From Algibacter sp. L3A6 (GTDB lineage: Bacteria > Bacteroidota > Bacteroidia > Flavobacteriales > Flavobacteriaceae): a stretch of DNA of 64,000 bases. Position numbers and translations under genes: made by a program. Position 1 is the stretch's first letter; every line of letters begins with the position of its first letter. Shown in pieces: positions 7,835 to 16,742 of the stretch. A model generated the notes under the pieces. That model did not search any database and had not been told where the DNA came from. It worked only from the letters and a program-made list of their open reading frames with translations. The DNA is taken from NCBI RefSeq assembly GCF_009796825.1, contig NZ_CP047030.1:896001-960000 (forward strand), given 5' to 3'.

Positions 7835-9215
7835 ACAACAAAACGTAATTATTATAGGAGCAGGACTTTGTGGAAGTTTACTTGCTCTACGCATGGGGCA
7901 GCGCGAATATCGCGTTTCGGTTTTCGAAATGCGTCCCGATTTACGAAAGGTAGATATTAGTGCAGGCCGCTCTATAAATTTAGCCTTTTCCGATCGTGGT
8001 AACAAAGCCATGAAACTTGTTGGTTTAGAAGATAAAGCGCAAGCCTTATCCATTCCCATGCATGGCCGTATGATTCATGATAAAGAAGGTAACACCTTTC
8101 AATCTAATTACAGCGGAAGAACTCACGAATACATCAACTCCATTTCTCGTGGCGATTTAAACAGCCTTCTTTTAAATGAAGCCGAACAACACGAAAATGT
8201 AAATATATATTTCAATAAAAAATGTAAATCAGTAGATTTTGAAAATACCTCTGCGTTATTCAAAGATTACGAAACCAAACTCGAATTTACAGAAAACGCC
8301 GACATTATAATAGCTACCGATGGTGCAGGATCTGCTTTAAGAAAGAGTTACTTTTTAGGTAAAAAATTCCTATTTAGTTTCTCGCAAGATTACCTATCTC
8401 ATGGCTATAAAGAATTAAGCATACTTCCAACAAATACGGGCGATTACAAAACACACAAAAATGCTTTACATATTTGGCCAAGAGGCGACTTTATGCTTAT
8501 TGCTTTACCTAATTTAGACGGAAGTTTTACCGTCACTTTATTTTTAAGTTACAGCGAAGGCGAATATAATTTCGATAACTTAACAACCCCAGAGCGAGTG
8601 GAAACCTTTTTCAAAAAAGAATTCCCAGATGCTTTAGAGCTCATGCCAAATTTAACACAAGACTTTTTTGAAAATCCAACCGCTGCATTAGGCACCGTAA
8701 AGTGTTCGCCATGGCATTACAAAGGCAACACACTTTTAATGGGTGATGCCGCTCACGCTATTGTCCCTTTTTACGGCCAAGGCATGAATGCTGCTTTTGA
8801 GGATGTTGTAGAATTTGACGCTATTTTAGATGAATATGAAGGCGATTGGCAAACCGTTTTTGAACGTTACGAAAATCATCGTAAAAAAGATACCGATGCT
8901 ATTGCCGATTTAGCACTCGATAACTTTTTAGAAATGCGCGATCATGTGGCGCATCCTATTTTTCAAGAAAAGCGTAGAATAGAAATGGCTTTAGAAAAAG
9001 AGTTTCCTACCAAATATTCTTCAAAATATAGTATGGTTACTTTTAATGAAAACATAGGTTATCAAGAAGCTATGCTAAAAGGGCGTGCTCAAGATAAAGC
9101 CATCCTTAGTCTTTTAAAGAATAAAACTATAACGCCATCAGAAAACTTAAATAGTATTCTAAAAAAGGTGCAACAAGAAACCGAAAACATCTTAAATCTA
9201 AATTCTAATTTTTAG
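7827..9215 (+). CDS. kmo: Kynurenine 3-monooxygenase (FAD-dependent)
   Basis: This flavin monooxygenase hydroxylates L-kynurenine to 3-hydroxykynurenine using NADPH and O2. It has an N-terminal Rossmann motif IIIGAGLCGSLLA, the family signature AGRSINLAFSDRG, and a second FAD motif LMGDAAHAIVPFYGQGMNAAFED. At 462 residues it is full length. Its ATGA start overlaps the kynU stop. Together with kynU it makes 3-hydroxyanthranilate for the dioxygenase encoded next. Confidence 0.96.
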   Translation: MSKQQNVIIIGAGLCGSLLALRMGQREYRVSVFEMRPDLRKVDISAGRSINLAFSDRGNKAMKLVGLEDKAQALSIPMHGRMIHDKEGNTFQSNYSGRTHEYINSISRGDLNSLLLNEAEQHENVNIYFNKKCKSVDFENTSALFKDYETKLEFTENADIIIATDGAGSALRKSYFLGKKFLFSFSQDYLSHGYKELSILPTNTGDYKTHKNALHIWPRGDFMLIALPNLDGSFTVTLFLSYSEGEYNFDNLTTPERVETFFKKEFPDALELMPNLTQDFFENPTAALGTVKCSPWHYKGNTLLMGDAAHAIVPFYGQGMNAAFEDVVEFDAILDEYEGDWQTVFERYENHRKKDTDAIADLALDNFLEMRDHVAHPIFQEKRRIEMALEKEFPTKYSSKYSMVTFNENIGYQEAMLKGRAQDKAILSLLKNKTITPSENLNSILKKVQQETENILNLNSNF

Positions 9216-9315
9216 AAAACTGTAGTTCCAAAAACCAACCAATATTTAACATTTGGAATATATAGAATTCATTATAAATTGTAACTTTATAAAAACTTAA
9301 TTCAAAATATAAAAA

Positions 9316-9849
9316 ATGAGCAAACTAGTTTCTCCTCTAAATTTTAAAGCTTGGATTGAAGAAAACAGACATTTATTAAAACCACCCGTTGGTAACAAAG
9401 TGGTTTGGAAAGATGCTGACTTTATTGTTATGGTTGTTGGAGGTCCAAATAGCCGAAAAGACTATCATTACAATGAAACCCCTGAGTTTTTCTATCAAAT
9501 TGAAGGTGATATTGTTTTAAAAATTATTGATAAAGGCACGCCAAAAGATGTGCATATCAAAGAAGGTGATATTTATTTATTACCTGCAAAAGTGCCACAT
9601 TCTCCGCAACGTGGAGCCAACACGGTTGGTTTAGTTATTGAGTACAAACGCCCAGAAGGTACTAAAGATGCTTTAGTTTGGTTTTGCGAAAACTGTGTAA
9701 CCAAACTTTATGAAGAAGATTTTACACTAGAAAATATTGAAACCGATATGCCTAAAATTTTCGATAATTATTACAGTGATCAGCACAAACGCACCTGCCC
9801 AAATTGCAGTGAAGTTATGCAACCTCCTAAAAAGGTAAAAATTGAATAG
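9316..9849 (+). CDS. nbaC: 3-hydroxyanthranilate 3,4-dioxygenase
   Basis: This cupin dioxygenase opens the ring of 3-hydroxyanthranilate to 2-amino-3-carboxymuconate semialdehyde (ACMS). Active-site residues expected from the characterised bacterial enzyme are all present: Arg47, His51, Glu57 and His95 (PHSPQR), Arg99 and Glu109. The bacterial second iron site is also there as two CxxC pairs (Cys124/127 and Cys161/164), the rubredoxin-like metal centre. The 177-residue length is normal. It is 100 bases after kmo and 87 before the decarboxylase gene. The symbol is also written haaO or kynC in some annotations. Confidence 0.95.
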   Translation: MSKLVSPLNFKAWIEENRHLLKPPVGNKVVWKDADFIVMVVGGPNSRKDYHYNETPEFFYQIEGDIVLKIIDKGTPKDVHIKEGDIYLLPAKVPHSPQRGANTVGLVIEYKRPEGTKDALVWFCENCVTKLYEEDFTLENIETDMPKIFDNYYSDQHKRTCPNCSEVMQPPKKVKIE

Positions 9850-9911
9850 CACTTTTTAAAACTTTAGATATTCCTGTTTAAAGTCGTATTTTCTAAACAA
9901 CATAAAACTTT

Positions 9912-9929
9912 TTTCGCTTTCGCTGAAAC
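9912..9929. repeat. Small imperfect palindrome, similar to 11773-11792
   Basis: TTTCGC-TTTC-GCTGAAA folds as an imperfect hairpin (TTTC/GAAA and GC/GC around a tetraloop, with one bulged T). The layout resembles the perfect palindrome at 11773-11792. Two loose copies are too few to prove a family. Confidence 0.4.
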
Positions 9930-9936
9930 AAAACAC

Positions 9937-11019
9937 ATGAAACGTAAACTTAGAATTAACGGACATTCGCACTTACTTCCCTATCCGGAAGAAATACCAG
10001 ATTACATGCAAGAAAAAGGCATTTTTTGGGTGGATAAAGACCGGAAATTTATGCTTCAAAAAGATTGGAAACGCCCCGTAACCGACTCTAGTTTTTTCCT
10101 AGATGAAAAATTAGAATGGATGGAGCGCAATAAGCTAGATCATGCTGTGGTTTTAAATCTATCGCAACTTTACGGCAATGGTTTACGTGTTGAAGAAATG
10201 AAAAAAGCGTTACGTTTTCAAAATGATTTTAACGCACGTATTCAGCGAGAACACCCCAGTAAATTCACTTGTGGCTTTGTGGTGCATCCAGGTTTTATTA
10301 GAAGTGCCTGCTGGGAAATTGAACGTTGCGTAGAAACGCATGGTATGCAATTGCTTTGCTTACCAACGCACTACATGGATACCATTGGCACATGGCGTTG
10401 TATTTTTGATGAAGAAAATGAGCCTATTTTTGAATTGGCCAATAAATATAATTTAGCTGTAGAAATACACCCTTACGATGGTGAAAAATTCATAAAATTA
10501 GAAAACACATCTTGGCGTTTTCATCTTATTTGGATGTTGGCTCAATGTGGCGATGCATATCATTTTTTAACCTTAAATGGTTATCAAGAAAAATATCCAA
10601 ATATGCGAACTTGTTTTGCGCATGGCGGACAATTGGCTCAAATTAATTTAGGACGACGTATTCAAGGTTTTGATGGCAGACCCGACTTATTCGAAGGTAA
10701 ACACCACCCTAGAAAAGCCGTGGGGCATAAAAACATATTCTTCGATACTTTAGTACATGATACTGGCGGACTAGAATTACTGATTAGAAATCACGGTTCT
10801 AAACAAGTTATCATGGGGCTCGACGATCCTTATCCTTTAGGTGAAATGGAAAGTGATAAACAATCATCATACCCAGGGAAAATTTTAGATTTGGCCGTAG
10901 AACGCGACATTATTACCACTACCGAATACGATGATATTTGGGAAAACAACGTGGTGCAATGGCTTTGTGGCGATGATGATTTGGCTAAACAGAAACTAAT
11001 AACTCGCATTTTAGGATAA
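9937..11019 (+). CDS. nbaD: 2-amino-3-carboxymuconate-6-semialdehyde decarboxylase (ACMSD)
   Basis: This amidohydrolase-superfamily metal enzyme decarboxylates ACMS to 2-aminomuconate semialdehyde and so diverts flux from quinolinate. The HxH metal pair near the N-terminus is His10/His12 (NGHSHLLP). Further ligands are His in VEIHPYDGE, His in CFAHGGQLAQ and Asp in MGLDDPYPLGE. The 360-residue length is close to the family (about 335). It follows the dioxygenase on the same strand. No aminomuconate semialdehyde dehydrogenase or deaminase gene is in the window. Confidence 0.93.
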   Translation: MKRKLRINGHSHLLPYPEEIPDYMQEKGIFWVDKDRKFMLQKDWKRPVTDSSFFLDEKLEWMERNKLDHAVVLNLSQLYGNGLRVEEMKKALRFQNDFNARIQREHPSKFTCGFVVHPGFIRSACWEIERCVETHGMQLLCLPTHYMDTIGTWRCIFDEENEPIFELANKYNLAVEIHPYDGEKFIKLENTSWRFHLIWMLAQCGDAYHFLTLNGYQEKYPNMRTCFAHGGQLAQINLGRRIQGFDGRPDLFEGKHHPRKAVGHKNIFFDTLVHDTGGLELLIRNHGSKQVIMGLDDPYPLGEMESDKQSSYPGKILDLAVERDIITTTEYDDIWENNVVQWLCGDDDLAKQKLITRILG

Positions 11020-11109
11020 CCACAATTTGCTTTTAATTTTCAGACCCCGAAAGATTATAAAAAAGTAATACTTTTGCCTTTTATCTATTACGAAAAGAAC
11101 ACATTCTAA

Positions 11110-11751
11110 ATGCACTTTTTACCCGAAGAATTAGACGCATATGTTGTAAACCATTCTGAAGACGAACCTTCATTATTACAGCAACTTACGCGCGAAACGT
11201 ATCAGAAAATTTTACAGCCCATTATGCTCAGCGGTCCCTACCAAGGGCGCGTTTTAAGCATGATTTCTAAACTTAAAAATCCAAAAAACATTTTGGAACT
11301 CGGCACTTTTACAGGTTATGCCTCTTTATGTTTAGCTGAAGGCTTACAAAAAGATGGTGAGTTACACACTATCGATGTGAATGAGGAATTGTATGATTTT
11401 CAGCGTAAATATTTCGATAAATCGGAATACGGACATCAAATTTTTCAGCACCTCGGTAATGCTATTGATATTATACCAACGCTAGATAAAACCTTCGATT
11501 TAATTTTTATTGATGCCGATAAACCGAACTACGTCAATTATTTTTATTTAATTATTGAAAAGCTAAATCCCGGTGGAATTATTATTTCCGATAATGTGTT
11601 GTGGCATGGTAAAGTGATTGAGCCTCTAGACCCTAAAGATAAATCGACTAAAGCTGTTTTGGATTACAACACACTTTTAAAAGAAGACCTAAGAATAGAA
11701 ACCGTTGTTTTACCAATTCGAGATGGGCTAACGGTGAGTAGAAAACTGTAA
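11110..11751 (+). CDS. O-methyltransferase (caffeoyl-CoA/catechol type)
   Basis: A 213-residue SAM-dependent O-methyltransferase of the small cation-dependent class. Motif I is LELGTFTGYASLCLAEGL; the divalent metal ligands sit in FIDADKPNY and ISDNVLW. Members methylate catechol-like hydroxyls. It lies 90 bases after the ACMSD gene on the same strand, so a link with the hydroxylated aromatic kynurenine intermediates is possible, but the same gene is also found elsewhere in flavobacteria without such neighbours. Confidence 0.9.
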   Translation: MHFLPEELDAYVVNHSEDEPSLLQQLTRETYQKILQPIMLSGPYQGRVLSMISKLKNPKNILELGTFTGYASLCLAEGLQKDGELHTIDVNEELYDFQRKYFDKSEYGHQIFQHLGNAIDIIPTLDKTFDLIFIDADKPNYVNYFYLIIEKLNPGGIIISDNVLWHGKVIEPLDPKDKSTKAVLDYNTLLKEDLRIETVVLPIRDGLTVSRKL

Positions 11752-11772
11752 TTAGGGTTATAAATTAATGAG

Positions 11773-11792
11773 ATTTCCGCCTTCGCGGAAAT
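11773..11792. repeat. Perfect intergenic palindrome
   Basis: ATTTCCGC (11773-11780) and GCGGAAAT (11785-11792) form an 8-bp perfect stem with a CTTC loop. No T-run follows on either strand, so it is not an ordinary terminator. It resembles the imperfect element at 9912-9929. Confidence 0.6.
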
Positions 11793-11811
11793 AGAAAATC
11801 ATATATTTTCA

Positions 11812-12240
11812 ATGTTTAGTAAAGAAGAATCAAGACGAATGAGAGAAGAATTCTGGACCAGTTTCGGAAAATCTTTCCCACGAAAGTGGATTTTATACAA
11901 CACAAAATTAAAAGGGTTAAGTTTTAAATTTCATTTTGATAACCGAAGTGCTTTAATCGCTTTAGATCTTGAAGACGATTTGGAACACCGCATTAATCAT
12001 TGGGAAAAACTTGAGGCTTTAAAATCTATTTTGTTAGACGAATATTTGCCTGACGCCATTTACAACGAAGCTTATTTTTTAGATAATGAAAAAGAAATTT
12101 CGAGAATTTATGTACCGTTAGAACAAAAAGTTTCTATCCATAATAAAAACACATGGCGCGATGTGATGGAGTTTTTTAATGTAAACATGAATTTATTTGA
12201 AGCTTTTTTCGAGGAATACAAAGATGTTATTGAAGGTTAA
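11812..12240 (+). CDS. DUF4268 domain-containing protein
   Basis: This 142-residue cytosolic protein consists of a single DUF4268 domain, recognised by the N-terminal RMREEFWTSFGKSF and by the middle DNRSALIALDLE and WEKLEALK segments. DUF4268 also occurs fused to restriction-like proteins; here it is standalone, as is common in flavobacteria. The function is unknown. It is convergent with the GNAT gene at 12256. Confidence 0.75.
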   Translation: MFSKEESRRMREEFWTSFGKSFPRKWILYNTKLKGLSFKFHFDNRSALIALDLEDDLEHRINHWEKLEALKSILLDEYLPDAIYNEAYFLDNEKEISRIYVPLEQKVSIHNKNTWRDVMEFFNVNMNLFEAFFEEYKDVIEG

Positions 12241-12255
12241 TACCTCAACTAAACA

Positions 12256-12747
12256 CTAGAACAACTTTTCCATTTCAAAATCGTCCATAACAAAGCCGTT
12301 TCCAATATCGGTAACAGATGCTTTTACGTTTTTAAAGCCTAATTTTTCGTAGGCTGCAATAGATGCAGTATTATATTTATTCACCTTCAACCTTATGCCT
12401 AAAAGTTGTTGTTTTTTTGCTTCTTCATCTATAAAAGTCAAAGCAACCCGACCAACACCTTTTCCTCTAGAGGTTTCTGCAACGTACAATTTACTTAAAA
12501 ACAAAAAATCGTCTTCTGGCTTAATTGCCATATAACCAATAGGTTTCTCGTTATGAGTTAAATAATAAAACTGCGCGCCTAAACGAACTTGTTCTTCAAT
12601 CACTTTCGCGGAATTAAATTTTTCTAACATATACTCTACCTGCTCTAAACCGATAATATCAGGATAATGCTGATGCCAAATTTGGCTTGCTAAGGTTTCT
12701 ACTAATTTAAAATCCGCTTGAGTTTTTGCACTTTTAACAGCTATCAT
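12256..12747 (-). CDS. GNAT family N-acetyltransferase
   Basis: A 163-residue acetyl-CoA-dependent acyltransferase. The acetyl-CoA-binding motif A is visible as LYVAETSRGKGVGRVALTFI, followed by the typical NTASIAAYEKLGFKNV ending. The substrate is unknown. Its start codon overlaps the stop of the hemolysin III gene by 4 bases, and both follow the DUF4294 gene, so the three form one minus-strand operon. Confidence 0.88.
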   Translation of the reverse strand: MIAVKSAKTQADFKLVETLASQIWHQHYPDIIGLEQVEYMLEKFNSAKVIEEQVRLGAQFYYLTHNEKPIGYMAIKPEDDFLFLSKLYVAETSRGKGVGRVALTFIDEEAKKQQLLGIRLKVNKYNTASIAAYEKLGFKNVKASVTDIGNGFVMDDFEMEKLF

Positions 12748-13370
12748 ATCACGTAATTAAAAATCATTAAAAAATGAAAAACGGCACCCGCTAAAACAAA
12801 CAAATGCCAAATAACATGGTTGTAAGGAATTTTTTGAATGGCATAAAAAATAATACCGATGGTATAAGATAAACCGCCTGCAAACAAAAACAAAATACCA
12901 TCGCTTCCTATGCCTTCAGATAAAGATGTGAAATCGAAAACTATAAGCCAACCCATTACTAAATAGAGTAAGGTTGAAAAGATTTCAAATCTTCCCGTAA
13001 AGAAAATTTTTAAAACTACCCCAAAAAGAGCAATACCCCATACAACCCAAAACATTGGCCACCCAAAACTTTGGTCGAGCGTAATTAAACAAACAGGCGT
13101 GTAAGTCCCTGCTATAAGTACATAAATACTTATGTGATCTATAATCCGGAATATATGTTTTTGCTTCTCTTTTATAACAGAATGGTACAATGTTGATGCG
13201 GTAAACAATACAATAATAGAAATGCCATAAACAATAACGCTAAACAAACTCCAGGGAGTTTTGTGCGTATTGTATTTTATCAATAAAATTAAAGCTACAA
13301 CACCTAAAACAGCACCAATACCATGCGTTAGAGCATTCAGTTTTTCTTCAAAAGGTGTTTGAATTCGCAT
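12744..13370 (-). CDS. trhA: Hemolysin III family (PAQR/TrhA-like) membrane protein
   Basis: This 208-residue protein has seven predicted membrane segments and the hemolysin III/PAQR pattern: EEKLNALTHGIGAVLG at the N-terminus, STLYHS after the second helix, DHISIYVLIAGTYTPVC, and a late GAVFHF. The conserved Ser, His and Asp residues are thought to bind zinc in the family. Bacterial members are linked to membrane-lipid homeostasis. It starts 3 bases after the DUF4294 stop and overlaps the GNAT start. Confidence 0.88.
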   Translation of the reverse strand: MRIQTPFEEKLNALTHGIGAVLGVVALILLIKYNTHKTPWSLFSVIVYGISIIVLFTASTLYHSVIKEKQKHIFRIIDHISIYVLIAGTYTPVCLITLDQSFGWPMFWVVWGIALFGVVLKIFFTGRFEIFSTLLYLVMGWLIVFDFTSLSEGIGSDGILFLFAGGLSYTIGIIFYAIQKIPYNHVIWHLFVLAGAVFHFLMIFNYVI

Positions 13371-13373
13371 AAT

Positions 13374-14054
13374 TTATGGTTTTTCGGGTGTGTTTCGCCA
13401 CTTTTCTGTTAGGGTATAAAAATCGAACGGAATAGCCGATTTTTGACGTACTAATCGTCCGCTTTGAAAGTTTCGCTGTAGAATATCTTCAATTAAATAA
13501 TCTTCTTTTTCATTTTCAGGATCGAATTCTCGTTTTAGTGAAATATCGAACATACTTGCCGTGGTATTATACCAAAAGGCACGCCAACCGTTTCGTAATT
13601 CCTTCACTAATTCAAACGTAGTAATTCCGGTTTGTCGATGTATTAACTTTACGAGTATTTGACCTTCGGTACGACTCATTTTTTTTAATTCATCTGAAAA
13701 TTCACCTTCAATATATTTCTGTATTTTCTTAGTATACTTTTTCTTTTCCCGATTTTTAGTAAGTGTTGCTAAATGCTTTGTTAAGGAATCTAACCGGTCT
13801 GCAGCCATTTTTGCATACGGATATACTTTTAATGTTTTTCGGCGTAAAATTAAATACCGAATGCGAGCTTCTCTATTTTCAAATTTAAGACGATGTAGAA
13901 TCATTACAGCATCTAAATCTATAGAGGTTCGCGGAATGCTATCGCCTTTTATTATCAAATATTTACCCACAGTGGTATCTTGCTCTATATCGCTAACTTG
14001 CGCGATAAGCAATACCGGGAATAAGAAGAATATGTATTTTAAAAATGTCGTCAA
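13374..14054 (-). CDS. DUF4294 domain-containing exported protein
   Basis: A 226-residue protein begins with a signal peptide (LKYIFFLFPVLLIAQ). The mature, highly basic part contains the DUF4294 region, including RIRYLILRRKTLKVYPYAKMAADRLDSL. The family is confined largely to Bacteroidota and has no known activity. The start is TTG, because no in-frame ATG lies near the signal peptide. It heads the minus-strand operon with trhA and the GNAT gene. Confidence 0.8.
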   Translation of the reverse strand: MTTFLKYIFFLFPVLLIAQVSDIEQDTTVGKYLIIKGDSIPRTSIDLDAVMILHRLKFENREARIRYLILRRKTLKVYPYAKMAADRLDSLTKHLATLTKNREKKKYTKKIQKYIEGEFSDELKKMSRTEGQILVKLIHRQTGITTFELVKELRNGWRAFWYNTTASMFDISLKREFDPENEKEDYLIEDILQRNFQSGRLVRQKSAIPFDFYTLTEKWRNTPEKP

Positions 14055-14153
14055 AATATCACAAGATAATTAGTATGTCAAAATTAATAATTTACTCCCT
14101 TTAAAACATTTTTTTTCTATTTATATTATTATTTTAGTGCAAAACTTAATAAA

Positions 14154-15242
14154 ATGGCAAAGAAGAGTATACTGAACGAAAAGTCTATGGACTTTCTTGA
14201 AAAATATTTAAATAATGCAGCTCCTACCGGATACGAGTGGGAAGGACAGAAAATATGGATGGATTATTTAAAACCGTATGTAGACACTTTTATCACAGAC
14301 ACCTATGGTACTGCGGTTGGGGTAATTAATCCGGATGCAAAATACAAGGTTGTGATTGAAGGGCATGCTGATGAAATTTCGTGGTATGTTAATTATATTT
14401 CTGATGATGGACTTATTTACGTGATTAGAAACGGTGGTAGTGATCACCAAATTGCACCAAGTAAAATTGTAAATATCCACACTAAAAATGGTATTGTAAA
14501 AGGTGTTTTTGGTTGGCCAGCCATACACACAAGAAATAAAGCGAACGAAGAAGCTCCAAAACCTGACAATATTTTTATCGATTGTGGTTGCAAAACCAAG
14601 GAAGAGGTTGAAAATTTAGGCGTTCATGTTGGTTGTGTAATTACGTATCCGGATGAATTTCATATTTTAAATGGCGATAAATTTGTTTGTCGTGCATTGG
14701 ATAACCGTATGGGTGGTTTTATGATTGCTGAAGTAGCTCGTTTACTAAAGGAAAATAAAAAAGAATTACCTTTTGGACTGTACATTACAAATTCTGTACA
14801 AGAAGAAATTGGTTTACGTGGTGCCGAAATGATTACCCAAACCATTAAACCAAATGTGGCTATTGTAACCGATGTAACACACGATACCACTACACCAATG
14901 ATTGAAAAGAAAACGCAAGGAGACTTACAACTTGGTAGTGGACCTGTAATTGCTTATGCTCCTGCTGTACAACAAAAATTACGCGATTTAATTACTGAAA
15001 CAGCTGAAGCTAAAGGCATTCCTTTTCAACGCTCTGCACTTTCTAGAGCCACAGGAACAGATACCGATGCTTTTGCTTACAGCAATGGGGGTGTAGCTTC
15101 TGCTTTAATTTCTTTACCACTTAGATACATGCATACTACTGTAGAAATGGTACATAGAGATGATGTTGAAAACGTTATTAAAATGATTTATGAAACGTTA
15201 TTAAACATTAAAGATGGCGAAACATTTAGTTATTTCGACTAA
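14154..15242 (+). CDS. M42 family metallopeptidase (glutamyl aminopeptidase/endoglucanase-like)
   Basis: This 362-residue cytosolic dizinc aminopeptidase shows the M42 metal and catalytic residues in order: His71/Asp73 (EGHADEI), bridging Asp183 (ALDNRMGG), the Glu217-Glu218 pair (QEEIGLRGA), Asp240 (VTDVTHD) and a late His in RYMHTTVEM. M42 enzymes form tetrahedral dodecamers that trim peptides. It is a single-gene unit with its own terminator. Confidence 0.93.
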   Translation: MAKKSILNEKSMDFLEKYLNNAAPTGYEWEGQKIWMDYLKPYVDTFITDTYGTAVGVINPDAKYKVVIEGHADEISWYVNYISDDGLIYVIRNGGSDHQIAPSKIVNIHTKNGIVKGVFGWPAIHTRNKANEEAPKPDNIFIDCGCKTKEEVENLGVHVGCVITYPDEFHILNGDKFVCRALDNRMGGFMIAEVARLLKENKKELPFGLYITNSVQEEIGLRGAEMITQTIKPNVAIVTDVTHDTTTPMIEKKTQGDLQLGSGPVIAYAPAVQQKLRDLITETAEAKGIPFQRSALSRATGTDTDAFAYSNGGVASALISLPLRYMHTTVEMVHRDDVENVIKMIYETLLNIKDGETFSYFD

Positions 15243-15264
15243 TTAGATTTTAAATATAAAACAT

Positions 15265-15293
15265 AAAAGCCTCATGTAAGTGAGGCTTTTTTT
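15265..15293 (+). terminator. Intrinsic terminator after the M42 peptidase gene
   Basis: The stem AAAAGCCTCA (15265-15274) and TGAGGCTTTT (15281-15290) has a 6-base loop and a T tail. The stem core is the same as in the terminator at 49405-49435. Confidence 0.88.
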
Positions 15294-15304
15294 AATCTTA
15301 GAAT

Positions 15305-15853
15305 ATGGACGAATATATAGATATTGTATCCGAAAATGGTGAACCAACAGGACAGGTGGCTTTAAAATCTGAAGCTCATAAAAACGGATGGTTTCACAAT
15401 ACCATCCATCTCTGGTTGTTTACACGTCAAGGTGAAATTTTACTGCAACAACGTTCTCATAAAAAAGCCATCTACCCACTACTTTGGGATGTATCGGCTG
15501 CTGGCCATATTGATGCCGGCGAATCTATAGAAACCGCTGCCATACGTGAAACTCAAGAAGAATTAGGGTTATTACTTAAACCAAATGATTTAATTAAAAT
15601 TGGCGTTAATAAACATTTAACAGCTTATGCAGATGGTGCTATCCAAGACAATGAATTTCATCATGTTTTTATTGCTGAACTAAAAGTCGACATCACAGAA
15701 CTTACTGCACAAGAGGAAGAAGTTGAAGCATTAAAACTCGTTTCTTTCAGTCAGTTTAAATTGCATTTAGAAAACAGTACCGACAATCATTTTATCCCTT
15801 CAAACAAAGCATACTATCAGTTTGTACTCGATAAAATAAAAGCACAAGTTTAA
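15305..15853 (+). CDS. NUDIX hydrolase
   Basis: This 182-residue protein carries a perfect Nudix box (G-x5-E-x7-RE-x2-EE-x-G) at GHIDAGESIETAAIRETQEE plus LGL, which coordinates Mg2+ for hydrolysis of a nucleoside-diphosphate-linked compound. The start (MDEYIDIVSENGEPTGQ) and overall length resemble the isopentenyl-diphosphate isomerase-like/YfcD branch. The substrate is not predictable. It is followed 35 bases later by the PrsW-like gene. Confidence 0.92.
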   Translation: MDEYIDIVSENGEPTGQVALKSEAHKNGWFHNTIHLWLFTRQGEILLQQRSHKKAIYPLLWDVSAAGHIDAGESIETAAIRETQEELGLLLKPNDLIKIGVNKHLTAYADGAIQDNEFHHVFIAELKVDITELTAQEEEVEALKLVSFSQFKLHLENSTDNHFIPSNKAYYQFVLDKIKAQV

Positions 15854-15888
15854 TTTACTTATCGAAAATCTTATTAAAAAACACTTTA

Positions 15889-16569
15889 ATGGCATTACTA
15901 CTTTCGGCAATCGCACCAGTTTTTCTAGTTATTATTTACATCTATATCAAAGATAAATACGAGAAAGAACCAAAACGCCTCATGCTTATCGCTTTTTTAT
16001 TAGGCGCCGTAATTAGCATTATTATTACCTCGTTAATGTATTATGTTTTCGATTATATTTTACCTTTAGACGATCACACTAGTCTTCTACAATTATTTCT
16101 AAAAGCCTTTTTGGTTGTCGCATTAACCGAAGAATTTAGCAAATATGTTATTGTACGCTATTTTGCTCAAACTCGAACAGCTTTTAACGAACCATTCGAT
16201 GGTATTGTATATGCTGTAATGGTCTCCATGGGTTTTGCTGCTACCGAAAACATTGTTTATGTTTTTGACAGTGGTTTTGAAACAGCTTTTTTACGTGCCA
16301 TAACCGCAATCCCTGCGCATGCTACTTTTGGCATTTTAATGGGCTATTTTATGGGAAAAGCTAAATTCTCCAAAAACAAAATAGTTTTAAACTTAACCGG
16401 TTTACTACTAGCTGTTATTTTTCATGGTGCTTACGATTTCTTCTTATTTATCGATTTTATTCCAGGAATTTGGATAGGTGCTTTCGTTTCACTTTTTATT
16501 GGCATTTTACTTTCTAGAAAAGCGATACAGCAGCATCAGAAAAATTCTCATTTTAAAAATAAAGCATAA
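15889..16569 (+). CDS. PrsW-like intramembrane metalloprotease
   Basis: A 226-residue integral membrane protein with about seven hydrophobic segments and the PrsW/CPBP-like motifs in the right order: EEFSKY (EExxK) at the start of a helix, GFAATENIVYV, ITAIPAHATFG, and a final HGAYDFF. PrsW cleaves anti-sigma factors in Bacillus; no anti-sigma gene is nearby here. The short, soluble-domain-free form is common in Bacteroidota. Confidence 0.88.
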   Translation: MALLLSAIAPVFLVIIYIYIKDKYEKEPKRLMLIAFLLGAVISIIITSLMYYVFDYILPLDDHTSLLQLFLKAFLVVALTEEFSKYVIVRYFAQTRTAFNEPFDGIVYAVMVSMGFAATENIVYVFDSGFETAFLRAITAIPAHATFGILMGYFMGKAKFSKNKIVLNLTGLLLAVIFHGAYDFFLFIDFIPGIWIGAFVSLFIGILLSRKAIQQHQKNSHFKNKA

Positions 16570-16742
16570 CCTTCACTAAAAAGCTTTCTCTACATATTCA
16601 ATAACTAAAAAGCGAATGCGTTATAAAACTAATTTACGCTAGCAACTTTTAAAAATTCACGACAATATCCTTTCGTTTCAAAATGCGAAATTTAAATTGA
16701 ATCTTAAAATCCTTATATTTACTACAAACTAATCTGGATTTT

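Noticed and set aside
11812..12240. DUF4268 protein as a restriction or defence component
   Set aside because: It is a short standalone domain between housekeeping-like genes with no nuclease or methylase nearby.
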